Below, piece after piece: positions 48,061 to 60,592 of a DNA stretch of 64,000 nt. Below the pieces are notes generated by a model that had not been told where the DNA came from, made no database searches, and saw nothing but the letters and a program-made list of their open reading frames with translations. Source of the DNA: Ovis canadensis (Eukaryota; Chordata; Mammalia; Artiodactyla; Bovidae); the NCBI RefSeq assembly GCF_042477335.2, contig NC_091251.1, positions 31,574,501 to 31,638,500 on the forward strand, read 5' to 3'. Each line of letters starts with the position of its first letter. Within the stretch, counting starts at the first letter, position 1. A program made the position numbers and the translations under genes.

Positions 48061-48924
48061 CAAATAGCCCAGAAGTGTTTATAGAAAAAAAGTTATCTTC
48101 AGCACCCCTCTTCTTCTCTGACAGGATAACCACTGTTAATTTTCTCTCCTTATCCCTCTCTTTTTATCACAATTTTGCCTTATTCATCACAGGTCAGGTC
48201 TGGAGGTGGAACTCTTGACAACAGGGGAACCTGAGACCGTGTTATCACCCAAATGCCACTGTGCGGGTCCCAGAACTATGACCCTTCCATTTTGTTTCTG
48301 TTCTCCCTCCTCTGCCGTCTTCGCTTCCTTCCTGTCGCCCGAGATGTGGGCACCTCCAACAACATCACGCCAATGCTCTCAACAGTCCATCCCTTCCTTC
48401 TGTTGCATGCAGTGGGCAAAACCCTCAACCTGGATCAGTCGAACATTTGCCTTTGGTGCACCTAATCCTGGTCTCTCATCTTGGCTGGGCCCTTGACGCC
48501 ATCCTGAAAATCACCACCACCACTGCTTTTTCCTTGTCTCTGCAACAGCTATTTCAGATTTGTACCATTTCTTCAAGTCCATAACCAGACTGCCACTTGC
48601 TTTAATCTCAGCAGAAAGCCAGAAGGGACCTCTGCCCACCCCCACCTTCCCCTCTCCTCCCGGACAAAAAGGCCTGCCACACACACCTGGTCTTCTCCTC
48701 TCCTGCCTCAGTGGAAGGGGCTTCCTTTTACCTGTGGTCTGCAACTCTCCCCAGGCTCCTCTCGTATAAATTAGTTCTCTTTTCCCCCAGGTCTTCAGAT
48801 TATTTGTTTGCGATTCTCTCCCATCAGCATTAAAATATTTGCACGTCTTCCTGGTCTCAACTCATCCCAAAGAGTCTCTCTTTCTCTCTCTTTCCGGTCA
48901 CAAAGAAACTCTATAGGAAATGTA

Positions 48925-49150
48925 GGCTGAGCAGCTCCATGCTAAATTTCAAAGTCAGACAGATCTGGGTTCAAATCTTGGCTGACACTTTCTAGCTACG
49001 GGACCCTGAGCAAGTTATTTTTCCCTCTGAGCTGTCTGCAGGTTCCTCATCTGGTGACCATAACAGTATCTAGCCTATTGGGCTGTTGAGAAGATTAAAT
49101 GAGTTAATGCATGTAAAGTGCTTAGCTCAGAGCCCGGCACAAGAGGAGAT
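48925..49150 (+). mobile_element. MIR SINE, sense
   Basis: A good MIR: 'tctgggttcaaatcttggct', 'ttaaatgagttaatgcatg', 'gtgcttagctcagagcc'. Confidence 0.85.
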
Positions 49151-49294
49151 GCACGCATAGTCCTCTCTTTGTAGCCAATTCCTGACATCCTCTTGGCTCC
49201 TCAGTCCACTATAATTTAGCTTCCTTCACCATCACTCCTGGGAAAATACCTTCAACAAGGACCTGTGGTTCTGCAACTAAATGCAAGGGATTTT

Positions 49295-49430
49295 TTCAAT
49301 TCATTCATTCATTCATCAGTTAATTTATTGAGCACTTACTATGTGCCAGGCTGTCCTAAGTGCTGGGGTACAACAGCAATCAAAACAGACAAAAATCCCT
49401 GCTTTCGAGAAGCAGCATTCTACTGACACT
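49295..49430 (+). mobile_element. L2-type fragment, sense
   Basis: 'attcattcattcattcatc', 'gcacttactatgtgccaggc' and 'aaaacagacaaaaatccctg' follow the L2 order. Confidence 0.7.
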
Positions 49431-49941
49431 CACTTCTGGGCCTCTTGGCAGCATCAGACACCCTGACCTTCTTGAAACTAAACTCCCTTAGCTTAAGGGA
49501 CACTTTCTGTCTTGGTCTTCCTTCTAAGGCCTTGAACATGCTTCCTTGTTCTCCTTTTCCTTCATCCTCCCCTACATGCTGGGTTCCCCAGGCTTCCAGA
49601 CTTCTCTTTTTCTCCTCACTTTACACTCTCTCAGGACAATGTCATCCACTCCCAGGGTGACTGATGATCCTTAAGTGGACCTTTCCTTCTGGAGCTGTAG
49701 ACTCACACATCTCCACTCAAACGTCTCAAAAGCACTTCGAAACTTAGACACAGAATTGAACTAACTCTGTCTGAATCCTCCTGGCTGACCTTCTCTCTCA
49801 ATTTGATAACAGCACCATCTATTGAATCACCCAAACCAGAAACCTCCTCCTCCTCCCACCTTTCTGAGTAGATCAAAAGATCGTCCACGTATACTCACTG
49901 ACTGTCTAGCGTGTGGCAAATCTTGTGCTCAGCAGTGAGAT

Positions 49942-50143
49942 CTGCTGTTGTTGTTTAGTTGCTCTGTCATGTCCGACTCTTCTGTGACCCCATGGGCTGC
50001 AGCCCACCAGGCTCCTCTGTCCACGGGTTTTCCCAGGCAAGAATACTGGAATGGGGTGCCATTTCCTTCCCCAGGGGATCTTCCTGACCCAGGAATTAAA
50101 CTCCTACATTGGCAGGTGGATTCTTTACCACTAAGGAAGCCCA
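49942..50143 (-). mobile_element. Bov-tA SINE, antisense
   Basis: Antisense Bov-tA with a small deletion before its end. AGCAGTGAGAT (49931-49941) and AGCACTAAGAT (50144-50154) look like an 11-bp duplication with two mismatches. Confidence 0.88.
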
Positions 50144-50164
50144 AGCACTAAGATTATATAAACC

Positions 50165-50385
50165 AATAAGAGGGACCCTGGTGGTCCAGTGGATAAGACC
50201 CCACGTTCCCACTGTAAGGGGCCTGGATTCAGTCCCTGGTTGGGGAACTGAGAGTCCATAAGCCCATGCACCACAACCACTGAGCCCACACGTCCTAGAG
50301 CCTGCGCACCACAGCTAGAGAAGCCCAGGTGCTGCAATGACGACCCAGAGCAGCCGCATAATAGTAACAGAAAGCTCTAACCAAG
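50165..50385 (+). mobile_element. CHR-type SINE, sense
   Basis: It starts gggaccctggtggtccagtg and continues through the long CHR body to about 'gacccagagcagccgcataa'. Confidence 0.85.
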
Positions 50386-50559
50386 TGTGGCAACTGCAAA
50401 GTTGGTCGTCAGCACCTTCCCACTCCCACTGGGTTAATGCCTTAATTCAGCCTCCTGTGAATTTTCACCTAGATTATTAAAAAATCTCCCAAGCTGCTCT
50501 CCCTGCTTCCGTTTATATACCATGTCAATTGACGATCCTTTGTGATCTTTTAATATGAA

Positions 50560-51060
50560 AGTCAGATTATGACAATCTCTGCTCAAAATCCTATGGTGGT
50601 TCCCCACAGCTTTCAGGATAAAGTGCAGAATTTGCTGGATGATTATACAAACTTGTCTTTCTCTGCCACTGTTTGGGAACTCTCCCAGGAGCACAGTGAA
50701 CTCTTTACAGAACCCTGAAAGTGCTACATTTTCTCCCTCTTTTTCTTTGCATGTATTGCTTCCTCCGATTGAAACAAACTTTGCATTGCCTCCATATCTC
50801 ACCTGATTAAGAAACAGCTCTGGTTTTCCTTCTGTAAAACTTTGTCAGTCCCCTCCCCCTTCCTAGCAGACCTTCCTATGTGATCATGAAGCAACATATA
50901 CATACATTTTTCATAACAGGCATCTTAATATATGCTGTTTATTTGTCTGTCTCCTCACCAAGGCTGTGAGTTCCTCAACAGCAGGGACCAATCTCAGTGT
51001 CTTTGTATTCCCAGTGCCTGACACACGGTAGTCATTCAATAAATGTTTGCTGAAAAGAAA
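50560..51060 (-). mobile_element. L2 LINE fragment, antisense
   Basis: 'agctttcaggataaagtgc', then 'ccaaggctgtgagttcctc', then 'cattcaataaatgtttgctg' is the antisense L2 3' end in correct order. Confidence 0.75.
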
Positions 51061-51215
51061 AAATGAATGATGCTAGAATTTTTTAAATGCATGTTTAATT
51101 CTATATATGCATAATGATTGTGCTACACAATAATCAGGTATAAATGGCAAACAGTTAATACAGAGATTACTTTTATACACCCAAACCTAGTATTTCTGAA
51201 GATCTAAGATTCGGT

Positions 51216-51432
51216 TGCCATGCTGGGTATGCTCAGTCATGTCTGACTCTTTGCAGCCCCCATGGACTGTAGCCCCCCAGGCTCTTCTGTCCATGGGATT
51301 CTCCAGGCAAGAATACTGGAGTGGGTTGCCATGCCCTTCTCCAGGAGATCTTCCCGATCCAGGGACTGAACCTGGGTCTCTTGTGTCTCCTGCATTGGCA
51401 GGCGGGTTCTTTACCACTAGCGCCATTTAGGA
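51216..51432 (-). mobile_element. Bov-tA SINE, antisense
   Basis: Complete antisense Bov-tA order from gctgggtatgctcagtcatg to 'ttctttaccactagcgcc'. No clean duplication was found. Confidence 0.88.
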
Positions 51433-51937
51433 AGTGGGATTCAGGTGGTGGATAGCAATAAGACACCCAGACACCCAGAAAGTGCCTTTTCAGATACTGC
51501 TCTGAAGACTCTTAGGTCCACAAATCCAAAGATTTGGGTCTTTCTACTTCTCTGGAAGGCAGTACTGCAACAGATATCTAGAAACCATGTCTTTACCTCA
51601 GTGCATAATAGCCTGTCCCTCGACCCACGCTGCTCCTCCCTGAATCAAAACATTTCCATCACAGCAATGTGTTTAATTCACAGAATCTTAGCAGCATGAA
51701 GAAAATACCACCCGCTCTGGTAATATAGTGGCATGTGTTTTGGCTTCTGGAGTGAAAACTAGGGAAGTCAACCCAGTCCCCGGCACATCCCACTCGTTCA
51801 GGTCTACCCTGCCCGGCAGTCCTGCACTCTCCTCGATGGGGCCGGCGCTGGTTCTCCCTCTCCTTCCCAGCTTTATATGCATGGCATCCGGCTTCCTCTC
51901 CCCACACTTGACCTAATGAGGGCCCTTGGAATCATTC

Positions 51938-52260
51938 ATTTCTCACTCATTCCAGCAAGGATATACGGAGCACTTACTGTGCATCAGGACCTGTGCTAGG
52001 TACTGGGATGTTTAAAGGAAAAACAAGCCCTGGTCCCTGCCCTTGAGGAGCTCACAGTCTAGTGGGAGAGACAAACATAAACAACAGTTACAAAACAGTG
52101 TGATTAAGGCTACAGTAGATATTATAGCTGTCTCCTTCCGGAGGCAGAGAGGAAGGCTTAACCTTGGAAGGGGACCTGTGAACCTTGAGTTGAACCTTGA
52201 GTTGGAGTTTGCCAGCTACCAAGAGGGAAAAGGTTTTCTAAGCCTGGGCAGCTGCTGATA
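51938..52260 (+). mobile_element. L2-type fragment, sense
   Basis: 'gagcacttactgtgcatcag', 'cttgaggagctcacagtcta' and 'gtgggagagacaaacataaa' follow L2. Confidence 0.65.
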
Positions 52261-52358
52261 CACAAGAGCTGTGGTACGTCCAGGAGAAGAGGCAAGGCTG
52301 CCCTGTCAGACTTCTTCTGGTAAAGTGGGAGTCTGAGAACCTACCTGCCCTGGCCTGG

Positions 52359-52373
52359 AGCGCCCCCTGAGTG
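52359..52373 (-). promoter_or_regulatory. CTCF-like motif in HEXA intron 1
   Basis: Minus-strand CACTCAGGGGGCGCT matches the AGGGGGCGCT half of the CTCF consensus fully but is weak at its left end. Confidence 0.35.
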
Positions 52374-52837
52374 CTGCTGAACTCTGTCCGAACCATGGTG
52401 CCTCCTCCCATGAGTTCTACGGTTCTTTTCCCTCCATAGATTACTAATACCTACTCTGAAGTACAATCCATCTAGCCCAGAGGTGAATCCTGAATGTTTT
52501 CCCTTCTGTCTTTTGTAATAGTTGTAGTTAGAAGTTTTCTTTTTTGCTTTACTTTTCAAACTTAACCTGTACTTGTTCACTCCCCTCGTCTACTGAAAGA
52601 ACATCTCCCTATAATTCTAGATCCTAAGAGATAACTTTGGTTATCATTTTGCATACATCCCAGTTTTTTAACTATATAGATTTATTTTAAAAACAAAAAT
52701 GAGAGCCCAATACATATTAGTTTGTAACTTTTTTCCACTTACCAAAACAATTTACAGATCTTTTAATGTCAGTACATATAAACATCATTGTTTGTAATTG
52801 TTTAATGCAATTCCATTTTGGAGATTATACTTTAATT

Positions 52838-52950
52838 TTTTTTTTTTCATTTGGCCACGCCATGCAGCTTACAGGATCTCAGTTCCCCAACCTGGGACCA
52901 TGGCAGTGAAATCAGAATCCTAACCATTAGGCCACCAGGGAACTCCCAAA
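52838..52950 (-). mobile_element. CHR-type SINE fragment, antisense
   Basis: 'atttggccacgccatgcagc' to 'taggccaccagggaactccc'. Confidence 0.8.
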
Positions 52951-53149
52951 CATTCTTTAATTTTAAAAAGCTGAAATTAATAACTTCTTTCCTCTTTGTG
53001 GACATTTGGGACTACTTATAGGTCTTCAATATTATAAACAATGCTCTAGTAAATATTCATATCTATATTATTTTTTAAAGCAATTGTGAGAGATTTTAGT
53101 AGGAAAATTCCTAGAGGTAGAAATGCTAGGCCAAAAATATGAAAGTGTT

Positions 53150-53458
53150 TTTTCCTTTTATTACTCATTTATTTTTGGCTGCACTGGGTCTTTGCTACTG
53201 CACATGGGCTTTCTCTAACTGTAGCAAAGTGGAGGCTACTCTCTAGTTGTGGTGTGTGGGCTTCTCGTTGCAGGGGTTCCTTTTGCTGCAGAGCACGGGC
53301 TCTAGAGTGCACAGGCTTCAGGGGTTGCAGCATGCTGGCTCAGTGGTTGTAGCACCTGAGCATGTGATCCCCGCAGCATGTGGGATCTTCCCAGACCAGG
53401 GATCGAATTTGTGTCCCCTGCATTGGTAGACAGATTCTTAACCACTAGGAAAGTCCAA
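53150..53458 (-). mobile_element. CHR-type SINE (long form), antisense
   Basis: Antisense body from 'tttatttttggctgcactgg' through 'gcagagcacgggctctagag' and 'accagggatcgaatttgtg' to 'aaccactaggaaagtcc'. Confidence 0.88.
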
Positions 53459-53707
53459 GTTTTTAGTTTTGACGCTGCCCAATTACTCTTCCAAATTACT
53501 GTACTGGTTTATCTGAACCAACATACATGGGCCCATCTTTCTGTCCTTCCAAAACTAGACCATCTCAATACCTTTCCATCTGTGCCACTCTGATTGATAA
53601 ACAGAGATACAGCATTGTTTTAATTTGTATTCCTGAAACAGCCATTGAATTTCAGCACTGCTTTGTATTTACTGGTCATATTCTTTGTACTTTTTTCCCA
53701 ACAAAAC

Positions 53708-54455
53708 ACTTATTTTTTTTACAAAAAACTTTTTAATTGAAGTATAGTTTCATTGTGCTTTCCACTGTACATCAAAGTGACTCAGTTACACACACACACA
53801 CATATAATTCTTTAAAAAATGTTCTTGTCCATTATGGTTTATCCTAAGAGAGTGGATCTAGTTCCCTGAGCTGTACAGCAGACCCTGTTGCTTCTCCATT
53901 CTGTATGTAACAGTTGGCGTCCCCCAACCCCAAACTCCCAGTCCACCCCTCTCCCTCCCCGCTCCCCCTTGGCTACCACAAGTCTCTTCTCTATGTCTGT
54001 GAGTCTGTTTCTGTTTTGTAGATAAGTTCATCTGTCTTTGCATTTTTTAGAAGTTAATTTTCTTTTATTGATTTGCAGAGCTCTTTCTAGCTTTTAACCT
54101 TGTCTTTTAAGGTTACATACTTGCCTCATTTTGTCCTTTATTTTTTAACTTATGGGTTCTTTTGCTTTAATTTGTATGTAGTCAAATCTGTTAAGTCTTT
54201 TCCTTTATGGTTTATTGACTTGTTTAGAAAGGCCTCTTCTACCCTAGGACTAAATGAATTGTTCCTTTGAGTCCTAATAGTTTGATGGCATATTTTTAGA
54301 TCTTTAGCACGCCTGGAATTTACTTTTGTGCTTGGCATGAGGTAAAGATTAAAAAATTTTCCAAATGGATAGCCGTCAACCAGTCATCCTAACATATTTA
54401 TTGACTAGCACATCTTTTTGCTTTTGATTGGCAATGTTTCCTTTATCATATATTA
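53708..54455 (-). mobile_element. L1 3' fragments, antisense
   Basis: Starts with a T-run and 'tttttaattgaagtatag', continuing to about 54060 with L1 3' UTR text. 54060-54455 is a different, older L1-like stretch ('atgaggtaaagattaaaaaa'). Confidence 0.7.
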
Positions 54456-54457
54456 AT

Positions 54458-54458
<1 letters not shown>

Positions 54459-54492
<34 letters not shown>
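54459..54492. repeat. (TC)n(AC)n microsatellite
   Basis: About eleven TC units followed by six AC units. Confidence 0.95.
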
Positions 54493-55447
54493 GATCTTCG
54501 CTTATCTCTGGAGCTTACTTCCTTGGCAATCTTCAGTCGTGGAAATCTCCCGTGCTGTACTGCTATCCTCTTTCGTCACTCTGCCCAGCACATAATGCCC
54601 CTGCTCTCTCTGGGCCCACACTCCCATTCCCGTAAGGGCTATTTCCTCTCCTCCACCAAGTCACCTGTACTACACATCATCCACACCTGCCGACCCTCTG
54701 GAACCTTATTCCATGGTTACTCAACTATCAACATCTATAGCCTTTTTTACTTCCCCCATAACTGAAGCCTGCCTCTCCCTACAACTTGCTCCTTCTCACA
54801 TCCTAGACTAGACATATGGGGGCTGCTTCCAGGCCATCCACCCTCTTCCATTAAGTGAAAAAACAACCACCACCTCTCCTCTGGAAATCATGACAGTCAG
54901 CTGTAAAGTCTTGACCCTCTCCTTGTCGCAACACTCTGCAACTTCCTGGTCACTTCTTTATATACCTAAGACTGTGGATTCCAGTCTCCAGGGTTCCTCT
55001 CTGTCTGAAAGCTAGTCATAACCCTAGGTGACTAGGTGATTTCACCTAGTCAAATCCCAGGTGACTCAAGAGGAAGAACTAACCCACATTCTGGCTTAGC
55101 AGTTATCCAGTGACATCCTCCTTTTCCTCCTCAACACCCTCTCTCGGTCACCTTTAGGACCCATTCTCTCAAGCTTCAGCACCATTCAGCTAACTGTCTG
55201 CTAGCTAATCGGCACCTCACACTCAACAGGTCCAAAACCAAACTCACTTTTAATCATTCCCGTCTGCCTCCAACCTCTTAATCAATCTCTCTCTCTTTTC
55301 ACTCCTTCCCTTGCTCTCCTACTATTTCCTCTATCTTTGTGAATGGCAGCTGAATACATTTAAATTACTAAATTGCAAAACTGGAGTCATACCCATAACC
55401 CCCTTCTCCATCAAAACCTCTACTTTTCAAGCATTCTACTTCCTAAA

Positions 55448-55973
55448 ATTTTTTTCTTTTGAAAAAATTTTTAATTTTATATTGGAGTATAGTTGATTGA
55501 CAATGTTGCATTAGTTTCAGGTGTATAGTAAAGTGATTTGATTATTCATATACATGTATTTATTCTTTTTCAGATTCTTTTCCCGTAAAGTTCATTACAG
55601 AGTATTGAGTAGAGTTCCCTGTACTAAACAGTAGTTCCTTGTGGTTAATCTATTTTATATAGTAGTATATAATGTTAATTCCAACCTCCTAATTTATTCC
55701 TCTCCCCCACCTTTCCCTTTGGTAACCCTAAGTTTCTGAGTCTGTTTCTGTTTTGTAAATAAGTTCATTTGTATCACTTTTTTGGAATTTTACATGTAAG
55801 TGATATCAAATGATATTTGTCTTCTCTGTCTGATTCACTTCACTTAGTATGACCATCTCTGGGTCCACCCATGTTGCAGCAAATGGCACTGTTTCATTCC
55901 TTTTTATGGCTGAGTAATATTCCGTTGTGTAAATGTACCACATCTTCTTTATGCATTTAATTCTCAAAGGACA
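55448..55973 (-). mobile_element. L1 3' end (antisense) with 13-bp TSD
   Basis: Antisense L1 3' region from 'tttaattttatattggagta' to a truncated 5' end near 55955. TCTACTTCCTAAA flanks it at 55435-55447 and 55974-55986. Confidence 0.9.
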
Positions 55974-56159
55974 TCTACTTCCTAAATTTTTCTTCAATCT
56001 TTCTAGTTTTCTCTGTCTGTACAGCTGTCAACCCACTTCAGCCACTTTTATCTCTTATCTAGACCACTGTAAGAGTCTTTTAGGTGGGTTTCCTGCCTCT
56101 AGCCCCATTCCCCACCAATCCCCAATGCAGTCAGAGTTTAGTGACATCACTTATCCTGT

Positions 56160-56430
56160 TAATGGCCTTTATTGGCCTTCCTTGACCTTAGGATGAAGTT
56201 CATGTTCTTTATCAGGGCTCCCCAGGTCATTTCATGACCTTGCATCTACCACCTCTTCAGCTTCAGAACTTGCTGATTCACCCTGTAGCTGTGTGCTTCA
56301 TACTGACATCACTGAACTCAAGTTTCTTAAATATGTCATGAAAGCTTCTTTCCTAAAGGCCTTTCCTACATGTATTTCTTTCTGTGTAGATTACTAACTC
56401 CACCTCCATCAGCTCCTTTCAGATCTTATT
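56160..56430 (-). mobile_element. L2-type fragment, antisense
   Basis: 'ggccttccttgaccttagga', 'ccaggtcatttcatgacctt' and 'tttcctaaaggcctttcct' are L2-like in antisense. Confidence 0.5.
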
Positions 56431-56483
56431 AGACAGCTCTTATTGGAAGTCTTCTCAAAATGTACCCCCTATGCGTGTGCCTG

Positions 56484-56502
56484 CACACACACACACACAC
56501 AC
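56484..56502. repeat. CA microsatellite
   Basis: Short perfect (AC)n run. Confidence 0.9.
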
Positions 56503-56982
56503 ATCAGGTGTTCCCAGAGCGCCTGTGCTTCAGTTATTGGCAAAAACCACACTTTACTGTATGTCTATCTACTTCAAGACTGTAAATTCTTAAGTATTCT
56601 AAAAAATTCATTTAAAAATTTTATATAACTTTTAAAGGTTACTTTCCACTTAAGATTATTACAAAATACTGGCTACATCCCCTACATTGTCCTTACACCT
56701 TTGAGCCTATCTTACACCCAACAGTTTGTACCACCCACTCCCCCGCCCCTGTATTGCCCCTCTTCCCCCCACTGGTAACCACTAGTCTGTTCCCTGTATT
56801 CTGTGAGTCTGTTTCTGTTTTGTTGTATTCACTGGTTCACTGTATTTTTTAGATTCCGCATGTAAGTGATCTCATAGAGTTGCTTGTCTCTCTCTGTTTG
56901 AGCATTATACCCTCCAAGTCCATCTCTGTTGCTGCAAATCACAAAAGTTTTGTATGACTTTTGTATGGCTGAATAGTATTCC

Positions 56983-56984
<2 letters not shown>

Positions 56985-57023
<39 letters not shown>

Positions 57024-57032
57024 ACACACAAC
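56985..57032. repeat. (TG)n microsatellite inside L1
   Basis: About eighteen TG units followed by a short CA run. Confidence 0.95.
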
Positions 57033-57327
57033 ATCTTCTTTAGCCATTCATCTGCTGATGGACACTTAGGGTGCTCTCATATCTCAGCAACTGCAAATAA
57101 TGATGCCGTGAACACTGGGGTGCATGTATTAATACCTTTTCTAATTAACGTGTTTGTTTTTTTTCATATGTTTAGCCAGGAGTGGAACAGCTGGGTCATA
57201 TGGTAATTCTATTTTTAGTTTTTTGAGAAACCTCCAGTCTGTTTTCCACAGTGGCTGCACCAATTTACATTCCTACCAACACTGTGGGAGGGTTCCTTTT
57301 TCTCTACATCCTCACTGATGTTATTTG

Positions 57328-57454
57328 TGTTCTTTTTGATGATGGCCATCCTGACAGGGGTGAGGTAATACCTCATTATGGTTTTGATTTGTGTTCTTTT
57401 TGATGATGGCTATCCTGACAGGTGTGAGGTAATACCTCATTATGGTTTTGATTT
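57328..57454. repeat. 63-bp tandem duplication inside L1
   Basis: The stretch gtgttctttttgatgatggc occurs at about 57328 and 57391. The two copies of roughly 63 bp differ at two or three bases. Confidence 0.85.
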
Positions 57455-58288
57455 GCATTTCCCTGATAATTAGCAATATTGAACATCTTTTCAAATTCCT
57501 GTTGGCTATCTGCATTTCTATTTTGGAAAAATGGCTATTAATTTCTTTCAACCACATTTTAATTGGGTATTTTTTTGATGTTAAGTTGTATGAACTGTTT
57601 ATATATATTGGATATTAATCCCTTCTCAGTCACATTATTTGCAAATATTTTCTCACATTCAGTAGTATCTGGTCTTACATTTAGGTCTTTAATTCATTTT
57701 GAGTTAATTTTATATATGGCATTAGAGAATATTCTAACTTCATTCTTTTACATGGAGCTGTCCAGTTTTCCCAGCACCACTTGCTGAAAAGATTGTCTTT
57801 TCTCCATTGTATAGTCTTGCCTCCTTTGTCACAGATTAATTGACCATAAGTGTACGAGTTTATTTCTGGGCTGTTTATCCTGTTCTACTGATCTACGTGT
57901 TTGTTTTTGTGCCAGTACCATACTGTTTTGATTACTGTAGCTTTGTAGTATGAGACTGTAAATTCTTTAAGGACATAGGCAGCTCATTAGTATTCTTTAG
58001 ACCAGTGCTACTGACAAATTATAGTTGCTTAATAAATATTGCTTGTATTAAGGATGAATGGAAGGTGAGAAGCCAACTAGAAATACTACTGGAATCTGCA
58101 AACAATGGGCCAGGGATCAAAATATTCACAACTTGAGTGCTACCCATTAAAGCAATTAGATGTTAGAAGTTACTATTTGAAGTAATTAACACTGAAGTGT
58201 TATCAGAGTTTAATCCTACAAAAGGACAGTGAGTTTCCCAAATCCCTAACTGGTATAATGCTTAATAAAGGTATTTATGAGTAGACTG

Positions 58289-58553
58289 GAGAAGGCGATG
58301 GCACCCCACTCCAGTACTCCTGCCTGGAAAATCCCATGGATGGAGGAGCCTGGCAGGCTGTAGTCCATGGGGTCGCTGAGAGTTGGACGCGACTCAGTGA
58401 CTTCACTTTCACTTTTCACTTTCATGCATTGGAGAAGGAAATGGCAACCTACTCCAGTGTTCTTGCTTGGAGAATCCCAGGGACGGCAGAGCTTGGTGGG
58501 CTGCTGTCTATGAGGTCGCACAGAGTCGGACACGACTGAAGCAACTTAGCAGC
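58289..58553 (+). mobile_element. Bov-A2 dimeric SINE with 12-bp TSD
   Basis: Two monomers (gagaaggcgatggcacc, ggagaaggaaatggcaac) and an agcagc tail are flanked by ATGAGTAGACTG at 58277-58288 and 58554-58565. Confidence 0.94.
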
Positions 58554-58589
58554 ATGAGTAGACTGTCCCTACACTGCACAGTGTAAAAA

Positions 58590-58795
58590 GCAAAGTTTTG
58601 GTAGACAAACAGACCTGACTGGAATTCGTACCCTGCCACTTCTAGCTGTGTGATCCTGGACATGGCCCTTAAACTCTTTGAGTCTCAGTTCTGAAAGATA
58701 AGCATAACACCAACCTCACAGAGCTGTTATGAAGATTAGAGGGTATAACATACAGCAAGTGCCAGATACTCAATGAATGCTAGTTTCCTTCCATT
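58590..58795 (+). mobile_element. MIR SINE, sense
   Basis: 'ctgccacttctagctgtgtg', 'ctcacagagctgttatgaag' and 'caagtgccagatactcaatg' follow the MIR order. Confidence 0.8.
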
Positions 58796-58984
58796 TTCTA
58801 CTTGTCTTTTCCTAAAAAGTCACTTTTGCAACTTGGCTGGAAGAGCCTAGGGACAAGGTGCCTTGTGGGAAAACCATACCATAGAAGCAGCCCTGAGGGC
58901 CTTCCATGAGCTTCTTATAGAAACCTAAGGGCTCCACTACTGTGTGATGCCACCCTGTGTGGCAAACAGGCTGACCCACCACCA

Positions 58985-59059
58985 TATTGGGTTGGCCAAA
59001 AGGTTCATTTTCTGTAACATCTTAAAAAATTCTGAACCAATTTTTTGGCCCATCCAATA
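58985..59059. mobile_element. Short mariner-type MITE
   Basis: A 75-bp near-palindrome starts TATTGGGTTGGCCAAAAGG and ends TTTTTTGGCCCATCCAATA. Terminal inverted repeats with TA on both ends are a mariner/Tc1 hallmark. It has no transposase. Confidence 0.75.
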
Positions 59060-60592
59060 TAAAAGGGACATGGGCTTGGAACTCTGAATCGGCCTCAAAC
59101 TAGGACTGTGGCCCTAGTCAAAAGACCAAAGCCACAAATGTGGGATCCTAGTTATTCCCAGGACAAGACTGAATAGGACTGTAGGTAAACTTTTCATCCA
59201 GGAGAGTGTACCTGGCAAGCCATCTCCCTTGCTCCCATCCCAAAGCGTTACAGAAGAAAGGAGGCTGACCGACTGACATTCAAGTGCCCAAGCACTCAAA
59301 CTTCTTGCATCTGAGCACACACTGCCAGAGAAGAGAGTTTCACACCAGACTCAAGCCACAGCCAACCTCAAGATGTGGACAGAATGACAGCACCCCGCTG
59401 CTAGCTAGAGATCAGGGTTGAGTGCATGGCCAGGGAGCTTAAGCAACAACAGTAGCTTAAAACAGATGCAGGAAATAAAAGAGAGAAGTTCCTGACCCAG
59501 TAATAGGTCTTATTCACTACAGCCATGAAGAGAGGAGAAAAGCAAACCCATTTTCTGTTACAACAGACTACAAACCCATAAGCTTTGAGGCAGACCACAG
59601 AAAATGCTTCACATATACATGTCTCACCTCTCCAGACCCAACTTCCTCCCTTCAGCTGCCCTTCTGGTCAGTGGCCCCACAAAGGTGAGAGAAAGCTTGT
59701 CATCCAGTTGGTTAAACCTCTGGATGATCACATTGACTCTGATCTTGTCACTTATTTCCAGGGTCAGCAGAAGAAATATAGGAAAATACAGAAACATAAG
59801 AGTAATCACCTCTTTCATTTCTAAAGAAATATTAGTTGGGCAGCAAAACTCTTTTCTTTTTGTATATCTGTCACCTAAGGAATATCACTCTACAAGGACT
59901 GGGTGAGCAGCCACTGCAGTCACAGACATTCAACACACCTTGACAGGAGTTTAGGGCAAAGATCAGGAATGAGGCACTCTGTGCTCTGGGAAAACTGGCA
60001 GAAGAAACCTTCAGAAAGTTAAGATATTTTCAGGAGAAAATTGTATTAATCCAGTTTCTTGTATCTTTCCATACATAGAAGAGCACCAGATATCTGTTCT
60101 TCGTGACCAAGAACAGCCTTCTACCGAGATGTGTGCTTGACCACGTGGACCCCTTTCTCCACAATCACCTATGTGCTTGTTGACCCACCACCTCTTTGGA
60201 GCACTTCTTCAGAGCTGTGAGAGAGGCTGTCTCCTGGATTATAGTCCTGAGTCCCCAAATAAAACTGAACTCACAGATCTCATGCTATACATTTTAATTT
60301 CAGTTGACAAATCATTAGGAAAAGGATTTAGGTTCATGCCTTCAATGGGCTAAGAAATCCACAACATGCCCTAGCAAAACTGAGTAGCTGTAAGGGAAAA
60401 AAAAAAAAAGACCCCACCTGCTGTTAAAAACAAATCAAAAAAGGAATCAACTGGCAAAAAATCTCCAGTGCCGTGCTTCACTCTTCTGTGTGGAGGAGAG
60501 GAAGTGGAGTGCAAGGAGATGGGAGGAAAGGCAGCTCCAGGGTTCACATGTTTTATATTTTGTTTCATTTTAAAAATCACCAAGTTCTTAGG

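Larger units (their letters stand above)
56630..57960 (-). mobile_element. L1 3' region and ORF2 end, antisense
   Basis: Antisense L1 from the 3' UTR into ORF2 ('ggtttttttgatttg'-type blocks, 'caaatgattaattgaccata' block). It contains the (TG)n expansion at 56985-57020 and a tandem duplication near 57330-57455. Disabled by stops and frameshifts. Confidence 0.8.

Noticed and set aside
56985..57032. Regular repeat considered as a CRISPR-like array.
   Set aside because: It is a plain TG/CA microsatellite in a mammalian L1; no spacers.
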